A DNA stretch of 64,000 bases, taken from the NCBI GenBank assembly GCA_963716085.1, contig OY970288.1, positions 2,604,001 through 2,668,000 on the forward strand, read 5' to 3'. Within the stretch, counting starts at the first letter, position 1. Every line of letters starts with the position of its first letter. This stretch comes from Persicitalea sp963716085 (GTDB taxonomy: Bacteria > Bacteroidota > Bacteroidia > Cytophagales > Spirosomataceae). Positions 1 to 8,792 of this stretch are shown one piece after another. The position numbers and the translations under genes are program-made. The notes beneath the pieces were generated by a model, which did no database searches, was not told where the DNA came from, and saw only the letters and a list, made by a program, of their open reading frames with translations.

Positions 1-9
1 AATTGGTTG

Positions 10-36
10 ATAGATAGAGTTCTATCTATTTTATTC
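10..36 (+). terminator. Possible intrinsic terminator reading rightward
   Basis: An inverted repeat (TAGATAGA at 11-18, TCTATCTA at 21-28, extended by A10/T29) is followed on the plus strand by a T-rich run. It would stop transcription of a plus-strand gene lying left of the window, which would converge on the permease gene. On the minus strand no U-run follows the stem, so it is less likely to serve the permease. Confidence 0.4.
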
Positions 37-56
37 TTTTTCCTTTCTTCCTTTGA

Positions 57-1361
57 CTAAACAAACATACTCAACGCCAAAACTCCCAACAATCCTACGA
101 CGGACACGATACTTTCCATCACCGACCAGGTCAGCAGCGTCTCCTTGATGCTCAGATTGAAGTACTCTTTGTAAAGCCAAAAGCCACCATCGTTAAGGTG
201 CGAGAACATCAAACTTCCCGCCCCGATGGCCAGCACGATCAGTTCCGGGGCGACGGTGCTCGACATAAGAAGCGGGGATAGAATTCCCACGGTCGTCAGC
301 CCGGCGACGGTAGCCGAACCGACGCAAACCCGGATGATGGCCGCGATGCCCCAACTAAGCACGATGGGTGAAATCGCTACCCCCTTCAAGCCCTCGGCGA
401 TGTACTGGCTCACGCCGCTTTCGGTCATGATTTGCTTGAAAACGCCCGCTCCGGCGATAATTAACAGAATCATCGCCACACCCTTAAAAGCTTCCTCCAT
501 CGACTTGGTAATGCTCTTCATGTCCATACCGCGCCGAATGCCCAGTGCGTACGCGGCGAAAAGTACCGACACCAGCATGCTAAAGCTCGGGTCGGCTAGT
601 AGTTCGATGACGGCGTTGCCCGGGAAAAGCTTGTCGATTCCCGACATACCGGTGAGTAGAAATACGGGAAGGAGGGCCGCCAGGGCGCTAATGCCTAGGC
701 CGGGTAATTCGCTGGCCGGACGGGGTTTGACGTCGAATAACAACGGGTCAGGCTTGGGATTGAAGCGTTTGAGCGTGCGACCAAACAGCGGCCCGGCCAC
801 CGCGATGGCTGGAATGGCAACAATCAGCCCGTAAAAAAGCGTTTTGCCCAGGTCGGCGTTGAGCTGGGTAGCGATGGCCGACGGGGAAGGGTGGGGAGGA
901 AGGTAGCCGTGGGCCACCGATAGGGCCGACAGCATTGGAATACCCACGTATAGCAAGGGGAGTTTGGCCGAGGAGGAGATCATGAAAATCAGCGGCACCA
1001 CGATTACGAATCCGGCATTATAAAACAACGGAATGCCAATCACGAAGCCCGCCAAAGCCAGACCCCATTGAATGTTTTTAGTGCCAAACAAACCAATGAG
1101 CGCATCCGTGATGCGTTGCGCCGCGCCGCTGTCCGCTACCAGCTTCCCCAGCATGGCCCCAAAACCCACGATCAATACCAGCTCTCCCAGCGTGCCGCCG
1201 ACGCCCTTCTGCACCGCCGCCGCGATTTGGCTGACTTCGAGGCCGCTCGCCAGACCCAGTCCGATGGACACCAAAAGAAAGGAAATAAAGGTATCCAGTT
1301 TGAGCCAGGCGATCAGCAAGACGAGGCACAAAATCGCCGCAAAAGTCAGTAGGAGGGGCAT
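57..1361 (-). CDS. GntP-family gluconate/organic acid:H+ symporter
   Basis: A 434-residue, very hydrophobic protein with about 12 predicted membrane segments, the usual length for the GntP family. Family-like features are the glycine-rich stretch near residues 52-72 (VGGTLGELVLIVGFGAMLGK) and the YLPPHPSP segment near 153-160, which matches the conserved PPHPGP-type loop of gluconate permeases. By family knowledge it sits in the inner membrane and imports gluconate or a related sugar acid with protons. It stands alone, divergent from gyrA across a 201-bp gap, without a gluconate kinase beside it, so the true substrate is open. The ATG start is followed directly by a membrane segment. Confidence 0.85.
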   Translation of the reverse strand: MPLLLTFAAILCLVLLIAWLKLDTFISFLLVSIGLGLASGLEVSQIAAAVQKGVGGTLGELVLIVGFGAMLGKLVADSGAAQRITDALIGLFGTKNIQWGLALAGFVIGIPLFYNAGFVIVVPLIFMISSSAKLPLLYVGIPMLSALSVAHGYLPPHPSPSAIATQLNADLGKTLFYGLIVAIPAIAVAGPLFGRTLKRFNPKPDPLLFDVKPRPASELPGLGISALAALLPVFLLTGMSGIDKLFPGNAVIELLADPSFSMLVSVLFAAYALGIRRGMDMKSITKSMEEAFKGVAMILLIIAGAGVFKQIMTESGVSQYIAEGLKGVAISPIVLSWGIAAIIRVCVGSATVAGLTTVGILSPLLMSSTVAPELIVLAIGAGSLMFSHLNDGGFWLYKEYFNLSIKETLLTWSVMESIVSVVGLLGVLALSMFV

Positions 1362-1562
1362 TCGGGAGGGTTTTTAAGGTGATTTCGGGATATAAGGCGA
1401 TCAGAAGGTAAATATAACGGTGTCGCGTCGAGCAAATATTTGGGCAAAAGCCGAAAAATGACGAAATTTGACTCTTTGAATGATATGCTGAGGTAGATCT
1501 TTTTAAACCAGCGCATATTTTATTACTCCCAAAACTAAATTCGTTGAATCGGTACTCCCTTT

Positions 1563-4130
1563 ATGGCAGAAAACAGCACTAGTAATATCATCCCCATCAA
1601 TATAGAGGATGAAATGCGTGGGGCATACATTGACTACTCGATGTCGGTCATTATTTCCCGCGCTCTCCCCGATGTCCGCGACGGGCTGAAACCCGTCCAC
1701 CGCCGTGTACTCTACGGCATGTCGGATCTCGGGGTCAATTACAACAAATCTTATAAAAAATCGGCGCGGATCGTTGGCGAGGTACTCGGTAAGTATCACC
1801 CACACGGTGATTCGTCGGTGTACGACACCATGGTGCGCATGGCCCAGCCCTGGTCACTGCGTTATATGCTCGTGGATGGACAGGGCAATTTCGGCTCGGT
1901 GGATGGCGACTCACCCGCCGCCATGCGTTACACCGAGGCCCGTCTCAAGCGCATCGCCGACGAACTGTTAAACGACATCAATAAAGAGACTGTCGATTTT
2001 CAGCCCAACTTTGACGACTCGCTACAAGAGCCGTCGGTACTGCCTGCGAAGTTCCCTAATCTTTTAGTTAACGGTTCTTCAGGAATTGCCGTGGGCATGG
2101 CCACCAACATGGCTCCGCACAATCTGGGCGAGGTCATCGACGGGGTAGTTGCCTATATCGATAACAACGAGATCACCATTCCCGAACTGATGGAGTACGT
2201 GAAAGCCCCTGACTTCCCGACGGGCGGCACGATTTACGGCTACCAGGGCGTTCGCTCGGCTTTCGAGACAGGGAGGGGACGGGTCATCATCCGGGCCAAG
2301 ACCAATATGGAGGTCAGCAAGACGGGCCGGGAGCGGATTATCGTGACCGAGATTCCGTACATGACCAACAAGGCCAACATGATCGAGCGCATCGCGGGCC
2401 TGATCAACGACAAGAAGCTGGACGGAATCTCCGATCTGCGCGACGAGTCGGATCGCGACGGAATGCGGATTGTCTTTGATCTGAAAAAAGACGCCATTCC
2501 CAACATCGTTCTCAACCACCTTTACAAGTACACGCCGCTCCAGACTTCTTTCGGAGTCAACAACGTGGCACTCGTCAAGGGCCGCCCGATGATCCTGAAC
2601 CTGAAGGATCTTATCCGGCACTACGTCGATCACCGCGTGGTGGTCGTGACACGCCGCACGGAATACGAACTGCGCGAAGCCGAAAAGCGGGCGCACATTC
2701 TGGAAGGTCTGCTGATTGCGCTGGATAATCTGGACGCGGTCATTAGCCTGATTCGCAAAGCCAAGGATCCCGAGGAGGCAAGGACGGGCTTGATCGAGCA
2801 GTTCGAGCTTTCTGAAATTCAGGCCAAGGCTATTCTCGATCTTCGTCTCCAGCGCCTGACCGGCCTCGAGCGCGACAAGATCATCAAAGAATACGAAGAG
2901 ATCATGGCCCTTATTACCGATCTACGGGATATTCTGGCGAATAACTTCCGTAAATTCGACATCATTAAAGCTGAACTCGCCGAGGTGAGGGAACGCTACG
3001 GTGACGACCGACGAACCGAGATCGAGTATGCCGCTGAGGAGTTCAGCGACGAGGACATGATCGCCGACGAGGAAATGCTCATCACTATTTCCAACGAGGG
3101 CTACATCAAGCGCACACCTCTGCAAGAGTACCGCACCCAAACGCGCGGTGGGGTAGGGGCGAGGGGCGTGAAGACTAAGGATGAGGACTTTACCGCTCAC
3201 CTTTTTTCAGCCACGATGCTTAATTATCTCATGATTTTCACCGAATACGGTAAACTGTTCTGGTTGAAAGTCTATGAGGTTCCAGAGGGACAAAAGACCT
3301 CTAAAGGACGACCCATCCAAAATTTGATTAGCATCGAATCGGGCGATACGATCCGGGCGGTCATTAATGTCAAGACGCTCAGCGACGACGACTATATCAA
3401 CAACAATCACATCATCATGTGCACCCAGCAGGGCATCATCAAGAAGACCTTGCTCGAAGCCTACTCGCGTCCCCGTCAGAATGGGATTATCGCTATCTCA
3501 GTCAAAGACGGCGACCGTCTGTTGGACGTGGCGCTGACTAACGGCGACAACGACATCGTCATCGCCCAAAGTGCCGGTCGGGCAGTACGATTCAACGAAG
3601 GTGGCGTGCGACCCATGGGCCGCACCGCCGCCGGGGTACGGGGTATCAATTTGAAAGACAGCCCCGACCTGAAAGCCATCGGTATGGTTTGCATTAATCG
3701 CGAAGACGCGCAGTTACTGGTGGTGTCGGAAAATGGCTTCGGCAAACGCTCACCGGTTGAGGACTATCGCGTTACGAAGCGTGGGGGTAAGGGCGTAACG
3801 ACCTTGAAGACGACCGAAAAAGTAGGTAAATTGGTGGCCATTCGTGAGGTGACCGAGGAGGATGACTTGATGATCATCACTCGGAATGGCATTGCCATCC
3901 GCATGAGTGTAACCGATATCCGCGAAGCGGGGCGTAACACGCAAGGGGTTAAGCTCATTCGCCTAAACAACTCGGACGAAATTGCTTCTGTCACTCGTAT
4001 TCTAAAAGAAGAGGAGGAAGAGGGGGAGGAGGTAACCGAAATCACGGACACGGCTTCTTTGAACGGTCAGAATTCTGTGTCTCAGGATGAGGTTTTAAAC
4101 TCTGAGGAAGCTGACGACTCAGAGGAATGA
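1563..4130 (+). CDS. gyrA: DNA gyrase subunit A
   Basis: An 855-residue type IIA topoisomerase A subunit, full length. The breakage-reunion domain holds the catalytic tyrosine Tyr123 (AAMRYTEARL) and the helix that contacts quinolones (HGDSSVYDT, residues 81-89). The residues matching E. coli Ser83 and Asp87 are Ser84 and Asp88, so no classical quinolone-resistance change is seen. The C-terminal half is the DNA-wrapping beta-pinwheel, with a GyrA-box-like TKRGGKG, which separates it from ParC. The last 45 residues are very acidic, as in many gyrases. With GyrB it introduces negative supercoils using ATP. The ATG start gives the usual short N-terminus before the IDYSMSVI block. It stands alone; the next gene follows by 60 bp. 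Confidence 0.97.
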   Translation: MAENSTSNIIPINIEDEMRGAYIDYSMSVIISRALPDVRDGLKPVHRRVLYGMSDLGVNYNKSYKKSARIVGEVLGKYHPHGDSSVYDTMVRMAQPWSLRYMLVDGQGNFGSVDGDSPAAMRYTEARLKRIADELLNDINKETVDFQPNFDDSLQEPSVLPAKFPNLLVNGSSGIAVGMATNMAPHNLGEVIDGVVAYIDNNEITIPELMEYVKAPDFPTGGTIYGYQGVRSAFETGRGRVIIRAKTNMEVSKTGRERIIVTEIPYMTNKANMIERIAGLINDKKLDGISDLRDESDRDGMRIVFDLKKDAIPNIVLNHLYKYTPLQTSFGVNNVALVKGRPMILNLKDLIRHYVDHRVVVVTRRTEYELREAEKRAHILEGLLIALDNLDAVISLIRKAKDPEEARTGLIEQFELSEIQAKAILDLRLQRLTGLERDKIIKEYEEIMALITDLRDILANNFRKFDIIKAELAEVRERYGDDRRTEIEYAAEEFSDEDMIADEEMLITISNEGYIKRTPLQEYRTQTRGGVGARGVKTKDEDFTAHLFSATMLNYLMIFTEYGKLFWLKVYEVPEGQKTSKGRPIQNLISIESGDTIRAVINVKTLSDDDYINNNHIIMCTQQGIIKKTLLEAYSRPRQNGIIAISVKDGDRLLDVALTNGDNDIVIAQSAGRAVRFNEGGVRPMGRTAAGVRGINLKDSPDLKAIGMVCINREDAQLLVVSENGFGKRSPVEDYRVTKRGGKGVTTLKTTEKVGKLVAIREVTEEDDLMIITRNGIAIRMSVTDIREAGRNTQGVKLIRLNNSDEIASVTRILKEEEEEGEEVTEITDTASLNGQNSVSQDEVLNSEEADDSEE

Positions 4131-4190
4131 TTTTTTAGCAGAATTTTTAACCTAAATCAATTGACAATAACCAATCAATCAAATCAGTAT

Positions 4191-5654
4191 ATGAAAAAGA
4201 TAATTTTTGTTTTGGGACTCAGCCTGTTTGGCGGTTTCGCAATAGCTCAGAATGCCGCCGTGGATGAGGCGATGTTGAAGGAGGTTCAAAAAAGCAAGGA
4301 GAAAAGCGATAGTGATATCCAGAATGAGAAGGACGCTGGCAAAGCAGCTACCTGGATGGATCGTGCCGAGACTTACCAGAATATCGCGCTGAATTATAGT
4401 TCGGTGGATTCTAGTGCGGTCATGACTGCCTATGAGGCTTATAAAAAAGTGGTTGAGCTGGACTTGACCAGAAAAGGCGACCCGGGTCGCCTGTCTAAGC
4501 AGGCCAGCGATATCCTGGCTGGCACCGAAGGTAACTTGTACAATGCTTTTGTAAAGCAAGGTGCCGAGCAGTATCAGGGACAGAATATGATCAAGGCACT
4601 CGAACTGTTCAAGATGGCCCAGGAAATTAATAAAAAGGACACGCTCGCCACCTTGTACGGAGGTATAGCCGCGCAACAAGCTGACAAGAAGGATATCGCG
4701 ATCGAAGAGTTCAAGAAGTATATGGCCAACGGCGGAAAAGATCCCAGCGTATACTATGGATTGGCTCAACTCTACCGCGCTGACGAAAAATTCGACCTGG
4801 CAATCCAGACACTGGAAAAGGGTTTGGAGCAAAGCCCTGACAACAAGGATTTGAAGTCGGAGATCGTCAATATTCACTTGGCTTCCGGTAATGAGGATAT
4901 GGCTATCAAGCAGCTGCAGGACTTGACTGCCAAGGATCCATCCAACGTGACGAACCTGGTGAATCTGGGTATTCTCTACGACAACATTAATATCAAGCGC
5001 CAGAAGGAAATGCGTGAATTGCAGGACAAGATTGGCGGATCAGCCGATGAGATGGAGAATATGACCAAGCAAGTCGAGAGTGAGAAAGACAAGCTCGGCA
5101 TTTATGAAGGAGAGATCAAGCGCATTACGGGATTGCTTAAGAAGCAGCCTAGGAGTGCCGACCTCAAACGTCAACTCGATGAGGTCACTGCTTCTCGTGA
5201 CGAGGCCAAGGCGAATGTAGCAAAGTATGAGGCCGATGCGAAGGAAATGGCTGGCAAAGCAAGTAGCCCCGAGAAAGCAAAGGCTGAAAAAGAATTGGCT
5301 GACCTGCAATCAAAATATGACGCGACAAAGAAAGATATTCTTGGTAGCTACAACAAGGCATTGGCAGCCGAGCCGGAAAACTACGATGCGCTGTATAACC
5401 TGGGCGTAATCTACTTTAACGAAGCTGTCGGAATGAAAAGTGAAGTCGATAACATGGACATGCAGCAGTACCAGAAGACTGGTAAGGAAGTCGAAGGCCG
5501 CGTGTGCGGTATGTTCAAGAAGGCAAAACCTTATTTCGAGAAAGCAGTGAAGGCCAATCCCGATATGGAGGAAGCTAAAACAAACCTAGAAACAGTTGAC
5601 ACTGTTCTCTCCCAATTTGAAAGTAAGAAGGTAGAGTGTATCGAAGCACAATAA
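4191..5654 (+). CDS. Secreted TPR / coiled-coil protein
   Basis: From the ATG at 4191 (a TTG 30 bp upstream would add residues ahead of a clear signal peptide) this is 487 residues. Residues 1-20 form a signal peptide (KKIIFVLGLSLFGGFAIAQ), so the protein is exported, probably periplasmic. Residues about 110-270 carry TPR helices (KALELFKMAQEINKKD, AIQTLEKGLEQSPDN), about 273-382 form a charged coiled coil, and TPR units return near 385-460. TPR proteins act as scaffolds for protein partners; no catalytic motif is seen. It may be co-transcribed with gyrA (60-bp gap) and ends at a clear hairpin terminator. Function not recognised. Confidence 0.8.
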   Translation: MKKIIFVLGLSLFGGFAIAQNAAVDEAMLKEVQKSKEKSDSDIQNEKDAGKAATWMDRAETYQNIALNYSSVDSSAVMTAYEAYKKVVELDLTRKGDPGRLSKQASDILAGTEGNLYNAFVKQGAEQYQGQNMIKALELFKMAQEINKKDTLATLYGGIAAQQADKKDIAIEEFKKYMANGGKDPSVYYGLAQLYRADEKFDLAIQTLEKGLEQSPDNKDLKSEIVNIHLASGNEDMAIKQLQDLTAKDPSNVTNLVNLGILYDNINIKRQKEMRELQDKIGGSADEMENMTKQVESEKDKLGIYEGEIKRITGLLKKQPRSADLKRQLDEVTASRDEAKANVAKYEADAKEMAGKASSPEKAKAEKELADLQSKYDATKKDILGSYNKALAAEPENYDALYNLGVIYFNEAVGMKSEVDNMDMQQYQKTGKEVEGRVCGMFKKAKPYFEKAVKANPDMEEAKTNLETVDTVLSQFESKKVECIEAQ

Positions 5655-5662
5655 TTGATTAG

Positions 5663-5694
5663 TAATAAAGCACTTATATACAAGTGCTTTATTA
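5663..5694 (+). terminator. Intrinsic terminator after the TPR gene
   Basis: A 13-bp stem (TAATAAAGCACTT, loop of 6, AAGTGCTTTATTA) begins 8 nt after the stop codon of the secreted TPR gene. The lower stem is A/T-rich and supplies the U-run on the plus strand. Confidence 0.7.
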
Positions 5695-5885
5695 TTTGAA
5701 TATCTATTTAACATAATATAAATTATAGAACATTTATATTATCGATTCACTGAGACCCTGGAACAATAGTTGCTTAGCTGGAATCACAATGAATTCCACT
5801 GGTTTATCATTGACTAATTGTATTTTTCGCTAACTTATGCCAGCTTAATAAATCGAATTGTGAAAATGGAGTAGCGAATAGATCG

Positions 5886-7760
5886 ATGAATAAAAATTTA
5901 CTATTTGTCTTGGGTGTAATTCTTGTGCTAAGTGGCCTTGACGTTTACGGTCGACATATCGTAGGCGGTGAAATCCGCATGGAAGCCACTGGAACCGCCA
6001 ATAGATTTACCCTGACACTCATTCAATTTTGGGACGAGAATACACTGACCAATGGCAATACTGACCAGAACACCGAGCTGCTGTTCTATCGAAAGCGTGA
6101 CAACCGGTTAGTGTTCAAGAGCCGCCTTCCCTTTCAATCAAGTCGGAATGTGAGCTACCAAAACCAAGCCTGCGCGGCATTCCGGTCTCTCAAAACCGTG
6201 GAGGGAACTTACCGTTCTACTGTCAATCTAATTCCTTCCGACTTTGACGATGCGCAGGGCTATTACATCGTGTGGGAAAGATGTTGCCGCAACGACGATA
6301 TCAACAACATACTCGCCCCCGGATCCAACGGGATGGTTTTCTATCTTGAATTTCCGCCGCTGACCACCGCTAATTCATCCCCGGTTTTTTCCTTCCCCAA
6401 CGGCGACTACATCTGCAAGGATCAAACCTTCTCAATGAATATGTCGGCCAAAGATGCCGATGGTGACGAGCTTCGGTATTCGCTCGTTACGCCGATGCGT
6501 GGCAATACCGGGCGCACCAATCCCATTGGTAATGATTCTCCCAAATCCGATTATCCCCTGGTGAGTTGGTCACCGGGAATCTCTGATCAGAATATGATTC
6601 CGGGAATTCCAAGTTTAAAAATTAGCCCGCGCGGTGGAAACCTAAGCGTGGTAGCGAGCCAATTGGGATTATATGTTTTTACCATTCAGGTCGAGGAATA
6701 TCGCAATGGCACCAAAATCGGATTAGTGCGTCGCGATTTTCAACTGCTGGTAATTGAGTGTAGCAAAAACGCTCCGCCTGAACCCTTCGTCTATTATGAA
6801 AAGTTGAAAGCTGACGTGATCGAATTTTGTCAAGAGCGCCCGATTATTCTCGATACCGAGGCTTCACCCAACTGGTCGTACCAGTGGCAGTTAAATGGCC
6901 AAAACATTCCGGGCGAAACCAACCCGGCCATTACGGCAAAAGATACAGGCAGTTATTCGGTGGTTAAAAGCTTCAAAGACCAGTGCTCTAAAGATACGGC
7001 TTCCCAATTGGTCAAATTGGTACAGGGGTCTCCCCCACCCGCAGTAATCAGTCGCACCAACGATACGATTTGTGATGGGACAGAACTGGATCTGATGGCT
7101 AACCAAGGGAATGACTATTCCTACGAGTGGAAGAAGAACAATGAGAGATTGTCTGAAAGCAGCGAACGCTTGAAAGTTTCCGATCGGGACTGGTACCACT
7201 TGCTGGTACGCGACGAAAAAAACGGCTGCACGGCCAGGGACAGCGTTAGAATCGAAGTTGAGGAGATATCGGCCAAACTCCCCGCTCGCGCCAGCATGCT
7301 CCGGGGAACCACATTGATACTTACTCCCGAAGTGAAAACTAATGGCGAACCGATCCGATACGACTGGTCGCCACCTGAGGGTTTGAGTAGCACAGTTGAC
7401 TCGCTGCCGATCGCATCGCCAAATGATGATACACAGTATATTCTACGAGTGACCTCCCCCATTGGCTGTACCGCTGGCGATACCATCAATATCTCTGTGA
7501 TCGACCGACTGTTTATCCCGGATGCGTTCAGTCCCAATGGCGACGGCATTAACGATCTTTTCATCATCAGAAATGGCGACGACCAAATAGAAGACATAAA
7601 AATTTTCAACCGCTGGGGAAGCGTTGTCTTTCAGAGTGAGCACTACGAGAGCCCATGGAACGGCCGCTACCGCGATTCGTATGTTCCCATTGGTACGTAC
7701 ATATACAGAATTCGAACCCCATTTAAAACTTATGAGGGAACGATCACTGTATTGTATTGA
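5886..7760 (+). CDS. Surface protein with gliding-type C-terminal domain (T9SS type B cargo)
   Basis: A 624-residue protein with an N-terminal signal peptide (residues 1-22). The first ~295 residues (RHIVGGEIRMEA onward, with the paired cysteines of WERCCRNDD) form a conserved N-terminal module found in large Bacteroidota surface proteins. Residues about 305-540 look like Ig/PKD-type repeats (SYQWQLNGQNIPG, YSYEWKKNNERLS). The last ~85 residues, starting near LFIPDAFSPNGDGINDLF and with IFNRWGSVVF and PIGTYIYRI, are the CHU_C/gliding motility C-terminal domain (TIGR04131), which routes cargo through T9SS. Expected location is the cell surface, as adhesin or matrix protein. No promoter is obvious; it stands between AT-rich gaps. 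Confidence 0.9.
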   Translation: MNKNLLFVLGVILVLSGLDVYGRHIVGGEIRMEATGTANRFTLTLIQFWDENTLTNGNTDQNTELLFYRKRDNRLVFKSRLPFQSSRNVSYQNQACAAFRSLKTVEGTYRSTVNLIPSDFDDAQGYYIVWERCCRNDDINNILAPGSNGMVFYLEFPPLTTANSSPVFSFPNGDYICKDQTFSMNMSAKDADGDELRYSLVTPMRGNTGRTNPIGNDSPKSDYPLVSWSPGISDQNMIPGIPSLKISPRGGNLSVVASQLGLYVFTIQVEEYRNGTKIGLVRRDFQLLVIECSKNAPPEPFVYYEKLKADVIEFCQERPIILDTEASPNWSYQWQLNGQNIPGETNPAITAKDTGSYSVVKSFKDQCSKDTASQLVKLVQGSPPPAVISRTNDTICDGTELDLMANQGNDYSYEWKKNNERLSESSERLKVSDRDWYHLLVRDEKNGCTARDSVRIEVEEISAKLPARASMLRGTTLILTPEVKTNGEPIRYDWSPPEGLSSTVDSLPIASPNDDTQYILRVTSPIGCTAGDTINISVIDRLFIPDAFSPNGDGINDLFIIRNGDDQIEDIKIFNRWGSVVFQSEHYESPWNGRYRDSYVPIGTYIYRIRTPFKTYEGTITVLY

Positions 7761-8095
7761 TACCATTACTTGAAATTGTATTATTTTAAGTTAAAAACTT
7801 ATATATGAAAGATTATTGAATAGCATATTGTTTCATTTAATCAACTTCTAAATAATAGATTATTATAATCCACGTGGAACAAATTAATATAAACAATTGA
7901 TAATTAGAAATTTATAGAAAAAATATTTTATAATTTTGTAACTTTTAACAATTATATTATCTGTCTTGTCTCCCTGCCTAGGCTATATGCCAATAGACTA
8001 AAATTGTATAATAATACGAATCACAGGTTTATTTACTAATAGTTGAGTATGCTCCAGACCAACTGTTCAATAATAATAATGTACAATAAGTAAGG
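7761..8095. other. AT-rich intergenic region, no gene seen
   Basis: Extremely A/T-rich 335-bp gap between the T9SS-B gene and the XRE regulator (convergent 3' ends). I see no ORF with protein-like character and no RNA gene. The only striking element is a G/C-containing palindrome resembling a ParB-binding parS site, listed separately. Confidence 0.7.
7866..7881. promoter_or_regulatory. parS-like palindrome (possible ParB binding site)
   Basis: The 16 bases TAATCCACGTGGAACA contain the perfect 10-bp palindrome TCCACGTGGA. They match 14 of 16 positions of the parS variant TGTTCCACGTGGAACA known from chromosomal ParABS systems; both mismatches fall in the left arm. The setting, an AT-rich gap about 4 kb from gyrA, would suit a parS site, but no parA/parB is in the window and a chance match cannot be excluded. 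Confidence 0.4.
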
Positions 8096-8542
8096 TTAAT
8101 AAGGCACGTGTTGCTTAAAAGTGCCGTCACTATAGAATATTAGGACCATCGCAATCTCCTTTCCTGACTTTCCGGGCATAACAGGCCCATTTTCGTCTGG
8201 GACGAGATTCGTTTGTACGGTGTTAGTAGCAGGCTCCTCTCGTATATGCGATTCTAAGGTGCTTGAAACATGCTTTTTATTTAAACCCTTCTGAAGATTA
8301 GTTTCACTTTCTGCACTCTGATCCACTTTGATATCAGGCAGGGCTGCTCCATCCAAAATCCATTCCATCCCCAAGTCGGGATACCTTCTGATTATTTTCT
8401 GCACTATATCAAGGCTAGGCTTGTTTCGGCCTACCAAAATATGAGACACACTGGATCGCGGTACACCGATTTCATCTGCGAAATGAGAAGATGTTATATT
8501 TTTGTCAGCCAGTATCTGTTTAATCTTTTCGTTTAAATCCAT
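8096..8542 (-). CDS. XRE-family helix-turn-helix repressor
   Basis: A 148-residue protein. Residues about 5-60 form an HTH_3/cro-C1 domain (LADKNITSSHFADEIGVPRSSVSHILVGRNKPSLDIVQKII), followed by the PDLGMEWILDG segment common in Bacteroidota XRE regulators. The middle is low-complexity and polar, and the C-terminus (IAMVLIFYSDGTFKQHVPY) is a short hydrophobic strand pair that may dimerise. No peptidase S24 domain is present, so it is not a LexA/CI-type self-cleaving repressor. Three copies of ACAAATGT[A/G]AAT lie just upstream of its start, suggesting self-regulation. No prophage genes are nearby. Targets unknown. Confidence 0.85.
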   Translation of the reverse strand: MDLNEKIKQILADKNITSSHFADEIGVPRSSVSHILVGRNKPSLDIVQKIIRRYPDLGMEWILDGAALPDIKVDQSAESETNLQKGLNKKHVSSTLESHIREEPATNTVQTNLVPDENGPVMPGKSGKEIAMVLIFYSDGTFKQHVPY

Positions 8543-8563
8543 GATAAGATGTTCAAATGCAAC

Positions 8564-8659
8564 ATTTACAAATGTAAATATAATATTGTGAATTATTGAT
8601 ACCTAATATTCTCTACGGATTCACATTTGTAACATAATGATTTCTCAACAAATGTAAAT
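8564..8659. promoter_or_regulatory. Three operator-like sites upstream of the XRE gene
   Basis: Site 1, 8564-8579, is a perfect inverted repeat: ATTTACA, AA, TGTAAAT. Site 2, 8619-8630 (minus strand ACAAATGTGAAT), and site 3, 8648-8659 (ACAAATGTAAAT), repeat its core. All lie within 120 bp upstream of the XRE start codon, where an autoregulatory operator is expected. Binding by this regulator is inferred. Confidence 0.5.
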
Positions 8660-8687
8660 ACATTGTTTGGTAGATGAGCATGATCAA

Positions 8688-8729
8688 AACGAAAAAGCTC
8701 TATCGAACGTGGTTAGAGTTCAATAGAGC
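8688..8729 (-). terminator. Intrinsic terminator of dapD
   Basis: A 12-bp stem with one mismatch (8697-8708 with 8718-8729, loop of 9) lies 64 nt after the dapD stop. Reading the minus strand it is followed by a U-rich run (TTTTTCGTTTT), as expected for termination of dapD transcripts. Confidence 0.6.
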
Positions 8730-8792
8730 CATTAAGATGGTAGCGAAAATACTGATTTTTAGTAAGCTAAGAAAAGGCTGGGATTTCCAATA

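Noticed and set aside
226..834. 202-codon open frame on the plus strand
   Set aside because: Antisense of the GntP-type permease; low-complexity Met/Ala/Pro/Ser product.
1809..1830. Quinolone-resistance changes in GyrA
   Set aside because: Residues matching E. coli Ser83 and Asp87 are Ser84 and Asp88, the susceptible type.
5748..5790. TPP riboswitch suggested by a CTGAGACCC string
   Set aside because: The other conserved parts of the thi box are missing and the downstream gene is a surface protein.
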